Below, in pieces: positions 59,506-64,000 of a DNA stretch of 64,000 nt. Source of the DNA: Luzula sylvatica. Lineage: Eukaryota > Streptophyta > Magnoliopsida > Poales > Juncaceae. The notes under the pieces are model-generated. The model was not told the DNA's origin, did not search any database, and saw only the letters and a program-made list of their open reading frames with translations. A program made the position numbers and the translations under genes. The first letter of the stretch is position 1. Every line of letters starts with the position of its first letter. Location of the stretch: assembly GCA_946800325.1 (NCBI GenBank), contig OX326960.1, positions 20,354,393-20,418,392 of the forward strand. The letters are read 5' to 3'.

Positions 59506-62500
59506 GTTTGTTTCTCGACTCAAAACAAACTTTCAACGCTTTGAGGAGTTCAAATGACGTGTTTTTAGATCATTTGTATCGTATCTTTTACTACATGAGT
59601 TTTCACCAAATTTCACAAACACTAAGAAAGTTTGTTTTTCGATTCAAAAGAAGATTTTAACGCTTTGAGGAGTTCAAATAACATGTTTTTAGATCATTTG
59701 TATCGTATCTTTTAGTACATAACTTTTCACCCAATTTCACAAACACTAAGAAAGTTTGTTTTTCGATTCAAAACATGATTTTAATGCTTTGAGGAGTTCA
59801 AATAACATGTTTTCAGATCATTTGTATCGTATCTTTTAGTACATAACTTTTCACCAAATTTCACAAACACCAAGAAAGTTTGTTTTTCGATTCAAAACAA
59901 GATTTTAACGCTTTGAGGAGTTCAAATAACGTGTTTCTAGATCATTTGTATCGTATCTTTTACTACATAACTTTTCAACAAATTTCACAAACACTAAGAA
60001 AGTTTGTTTTTCGATTCAAAACAAGATTTTAACGCTTTGAGGAGTTCAAATAACATGTTTTTAGATCATTTGTATCATATCTTTTAGTACATAACTTTTC
60101 ACCAAATTTCACAAACACTAAGCAAGTTTGTTTTTCGATTCAAACCAAGATTTTAACGCTTTGAGGAGTTCAAATAACGTGTTTCAGGATCATTTGTATC
60201 GTATCTTTTACTACATAACTTTTCACCAAATTTCACAAACACTAAGAAAGTTTGTTTATCGATTCAAAACAAACTTTCAATGCTTTGAGGAGTTCAAATG
60301 ACGTGTTTTTAGATCATTTGTATCGTATCTTTTACTACATAAGTTTTCACCGAATTTCACAAACACTAAGAAAGTTTGTTTTTCGATTTCAAAACCACAT
60401 TTTAACGCTTTGAGGAGTTCAAATAACGTGTTTTTAGATCATTTGTATCGTATCTTTTAGTACATAACTCTTCACCCAATTTCACAAACACTAGGAAAGT
60501 TTGTTTTTCGATTCAAAACTAGATTTTAACGCTTTGAGGAGTACAAATAACATGTTTTTAGATCATTTGTATCGTATCTTTTACTACATAAGTTTTCACC
60601 AAATTTCACAACCACCAAGAAAGTTTGTTTTTCGATTCAAAACAAGATTTTAACGCTTTGGGGAGTTCAAATAACGTGTTTCTAGATCATTTGTATCGTA
60701 TCTTTTAGTACATAACTTTTCACCAAATTTCACAAACACTAAGAAAGTTTGTTTTTCGATTCAAAACAAGATTTTAACGCTTTGAGGAGTTCAAATAACG
60801 TGTTTCTAGATCATTTGTATCGTACCTTTTAGTACATAACTTTTCACCAAATTTCACAAACACTAAAAAAGTTTGTTTTTCGATTCAAAACAAGATTTTA
60901 ACGCTTTGAGGAGTTCAAATAACATGTTTTTAGATCATTTGTATCATATCTTTTAGTACATAACTTTTCACCAAATTTCACAAATACTAAGAAAGTTTGT
61001 TTTTCGATTCAAAACTAGATTTTAACGCTTTGAGGAGTTCAAATAACTTGTTTTTAGATCATTTGTATCGTATCTTTTAGTACATAACTTTTCACCCAAT
61101 TTCACAAACACTAAGAAAGTTTGTTTTTCGATTCAAAACAAGATTTTAATGCTTTGAGGAGTTCAAATAACATGTTTTCAGATCATTTGTATCGTATCTT
61201 TTAGTACATAACTTTTCACCAAATTTCACAAACACTAAGAAAGTTTGTTTTTCGATTCAAAACAAGATTTTAACGCTTTGAGGAGTTCAAATAACGTGTT
61301 TCTAGATCATTTGTATCGTACCTTTTAGTACATAACTTTTCACCAAATTTCACAAACACTAAGAAAGTTTGTTTTTCGATTCAAAACAAGATTTTAACGC
61401 TTTGAGGAGTTCAAATAACATGTTTTTAGATCATTTGTATCAGATATTTTAGTACATAACTTTTCACCAAATTTCACAAATACTAAGAAAGTTTGTTTTT
61501 CGATTCAAAACTAGATTTTAACGCTTTGAGGAGTTCAAATAACTTGTTTTTAGATCATTTGTATCGTATCTTTTAGTACATAACTTTTCACCAAATTTCA
61601 CAAACACTAAGAAAGTTTGTTTTTCGATTCAAAACAAGATTTTTTAACGCTTTGAGGAGTTCAAATAACATGTTTTCAGATCATTTGTATCGTATCTTTT
61701 AGTACATAACTTTTCACCAAATTTCACAAACACTAAGAAAGTTTGTTTTTCGATTCAAAACAAGATTTTAACGCTTTGAGGAGTTCAAATAACGTGTTTC
61801 TAGATCATTTGTATCGTACCTTTTAGTACATAACTTTTCACCAAATTTCTCAAACACTAAGAAAGTTTGTTTTTCGATTCAAAACAAGATTTTAACGCTT
61901 TGAGGAGTTCAAATAACATTGTTTTAGATCATTTGTATCAGATCTTTTATTACATAACTTTTCACCAAATTTCACAAACACTAAGAAAGTTTGTTTTTCG
62001 ATTCAAAACTAGATTTTAACGCTTTGAGGAGTTCAAATAACATGTTTTCAGATCATTTGTATCGTATCTTTTTGTACATAACTTTTCACCCAATTTCACA
62101 AACACTAAGAAAGTTTGTTTTTCGATTCAAAACAAGATTTTAATGCTTTGAGGAGTTCAAATAACATGTTTTCAGATCATTTGTATCGTATCTTTTAGTA
62201 CATAACTTTTCACCAAATTTCACAAACACCAAAAAAGTTTGTTTTTCGATTCAAAACAAGATTTTAACACTTTGAGGAGTTCAAATAACGTGTTTCTAGA
62301 TCATTTGTATCGTATCTTTTACTACATAACTTTTCAACAAATTTCACAAACACTAAGAAAGTTTGTTTTTCGATTCAAAACAAGATTTTAACGCTTTGAG
62401 GAGTTCAAATAACATGTTTCTAGATCATTTGTATCGTATCTTTTACTACATAACTTTTCACCAAATTTCACAAACACTAAGCAAGTTTGTTTTTCGATTC

Positions 62501-63105
62501 AAAACAAGATTTTAACGCTTTGAGGAGTTCAAATAACGTGTTTCTAGATCATTTGTATCGTATCTTTTACTACATAACTTTTCACCAAATTTCACAAACA
62601 CTTAGAAAGTTTGTTTTTCGATTCAAAACAAACTTTCAACGCTTTGAGGAGTTCAAATGACGTGTTTTTAGATCATTTGTATCGTATCTTTTACTACATA
62701 AGTTTTCACCAAATTTCACAAACACTAAGAAAGTTTGTTTTTCGATTTCAAAACCACATTTTAACGCTTTGAGGAGTTCAAATAACGTGTTTTTCGATCA
62801 TTTGTATCGTATCTTTTAGTACATAACTCTTCACCCAATTTCACAAATACTAGGAAAGTTTGTTTTTCGATTCAAAACGAGATTTTAACGCTTTGAGGAG
62901 TACAAATAACATGTTTTTAGATCATTTGTATCGTATCTTTTAGTACATAACTTTTCACCAAATTTCACACACACCAAGAAAGTTTGTTTTTCGATTCAAA
63001 ACAAGATTTTAACGTTTTGGGGAGTTCAAATAACGTGTTTCTAGATCATTTGTATCGTATCTTTTAGTACATAACTTTTCACCAAATTTCACAAACACTA
63101 AGAAA
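59506..63105 (+). repeat. Satellite higher-order repeat, copy 3
   Basis: 3600 bp, beginning with the same CTCGACTCAAAA monomer. Markers occur at the same offsets as in copy 2. Confidence 0.88.
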
Positions 63106-64000
63106 GTTTGTTTCTCGACTCAAAACAAACTTTCAACGCTTTGAGGAGTTCAAATGACGTGTTTTGAGATCATTTGTATCGTATCTTTTACTACATGAGT
63201 TTTCACCAAATTTCACAAACACTAAGAATGTTTGTTTTTCGATTCAAAAGAAGATTTTAACGCTTTGAGGAGTTCAAATAACATGTTTTTAGATCATTTG
63301 TATCGTATCTTTTAGTACATAACTTTTCACCCAATTTCACAAACACTAAGAAAGTTTGTTTTTCGATTCAAAACATGATTTTAATGCTTTGAGGAGTTCA
63401 AATAACATGTTTTCAGATCATTTGTATCGTATCTTTTAGTACATAACTTTTCACCAAATTTCACAAACACCAAAAAAGTTTGTTTTTCGATTCAAAACAA
63501 GATTTTAACGCTTTGAGGAGTTCAAATAACGTGTTTCTAGATCATTTGTATCGTATCTTTTACTACATAACTTTTCAACAAATTTCACAAACACTAAGAA
63601 AGTTTGTTTTTCGATTCAAAACAAGATTTTAACGCTTTGAGGAGTTCAAATAACATGTTTTTAGATCATTTGTATCATATCTTTTAGTACATAACTTTTC
63701 ACCAAATTTCACAAATACTAAGAAAGTTTGTTTTTCGATTCAAAACTAGATTTTAACGCTTTGAGGAGTTCAAATAACTTGTTTCAGGATCATTTGTATC
63801 GTATCTTTTACTACATAACTTTTCACCAAATTTCACAAACACTAAGAAAGTTTGTTTTTCGATTCAAAACAAGATTTTTTAACGCTTTGAGGAGTTGAAA
63901 TAACATGTTTTCAAATCATTTGTATCGTATCTTTTAGTACATAACTTTTCACCAAATTTCACAAACACTAAGAAAGTTTGTTTTTCGATTCAAAACAAGA
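63106..64000 (+). repeat. Satellite higher-order repeat, copy 4 (partial)
   Basis: The first seven monomers of the next unit, in the same variant order, cut by the window end. Confidence 0.88.

Larger units (their letters stand above)
51679..64000 (+). repeat. 124 bp satellite array (about 99 monomers)
   Basis: Head-to-tail monomers of 124 bp. Starts of GTTTGTTTTTCGATTCAAAA lie at 51687, 51811, 51935, 52060, 52184 and 52308, and so on to the window end. Each monomer includes the dyad GTTTTTCGATTCAAAAC and the words CGCTTTGAGGAGTTCAAAT and CATTTGTATCGTATCTTTT. Single-base variants recur in a fixed order (see the higher-order units). No ORF. The array continues beyond the window. Plant arrays of this kind are commonly centromeric or other heterochromatic blocks, by inference. 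Confidence 0.98.

Noticed and set aside
51679..64000. CRISPR-like reading of the regular repeat
   Set aside because: Units are contiguous 124 bp monomers without unique spacers, in a plant nuclear context; this is satellite DNA.

Overview
The window looks like nuclear DNA of a flowering plant. It is strongly AT-rich and has almost no conventional genes. Most of it is dispersed and tandem repeats: an intact Ty1/copia retrotransposon primed by initiator tRNA-Met, truncated LINEs, hAT-, MULE- and Helitron-like DNA transposon remains, long CT/GA and GT microsatellites, and a satellite array of about 12.3 kb. I cannot name the species from sequence alone.

Layout. 1-5.3 kb: two nested long inverted repeats with a MITE, a Helitron-like end and a truncated LINE. 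4.47-11.95 kb: copy A of a segmental duplication, with a possible three-exon small gene, a TATA box plus CT tract, and a GC-rich 30-31 bp minisatellite. 11.7-13.7 kb: a decayed LINE reverse transcriptase and a Helitron-like end. 14.6-22.3 kb: dispersed repeats, two 3' fragments of one LINE family, and a 1.8 kb terminal-inverted-repeat element that may carry a captured gene piece. 22.3-34.4 kb: AT-rich DNA with a tRNA-Asp-like sequence (probable pseudogene) and several degenerate tandem repeats. 34.4-48.2 kb: copy B of the duplication, interrupted by the intact 7.8 kb Copia element (34941-42762, minus strand) and a tandem array of about 60 bp units. 48.27-49.44 kb: an internally deleted hAT element with an 8 bp target duplication, Ac-like subterminal motifs and a remnant of its BED-finger transposase. 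50.5-51.68 kb: very AT-rich, trinucleotide-rich DNA ending in a transposon-like terminus. 51.68-64 kb: a 124 bp satellite organised in a 29-monomer, 3.6 kb higher-order repeat that runs off the window.

The only convincing intact protein-coding gene is the Copia gag-pol polyprotein of 1315 aa. The duplicated 7.5 kb segment carries splice-like signals and a small ORF, but no recognisable function. I see no CRISPR array, bacterial operon or defence system. The most unusual items are the higher-order satellite, the repeated segment whose third copy preserves the empty Copia insertion site, the hAT derivative, and the repeated sequences in the Copia leader.
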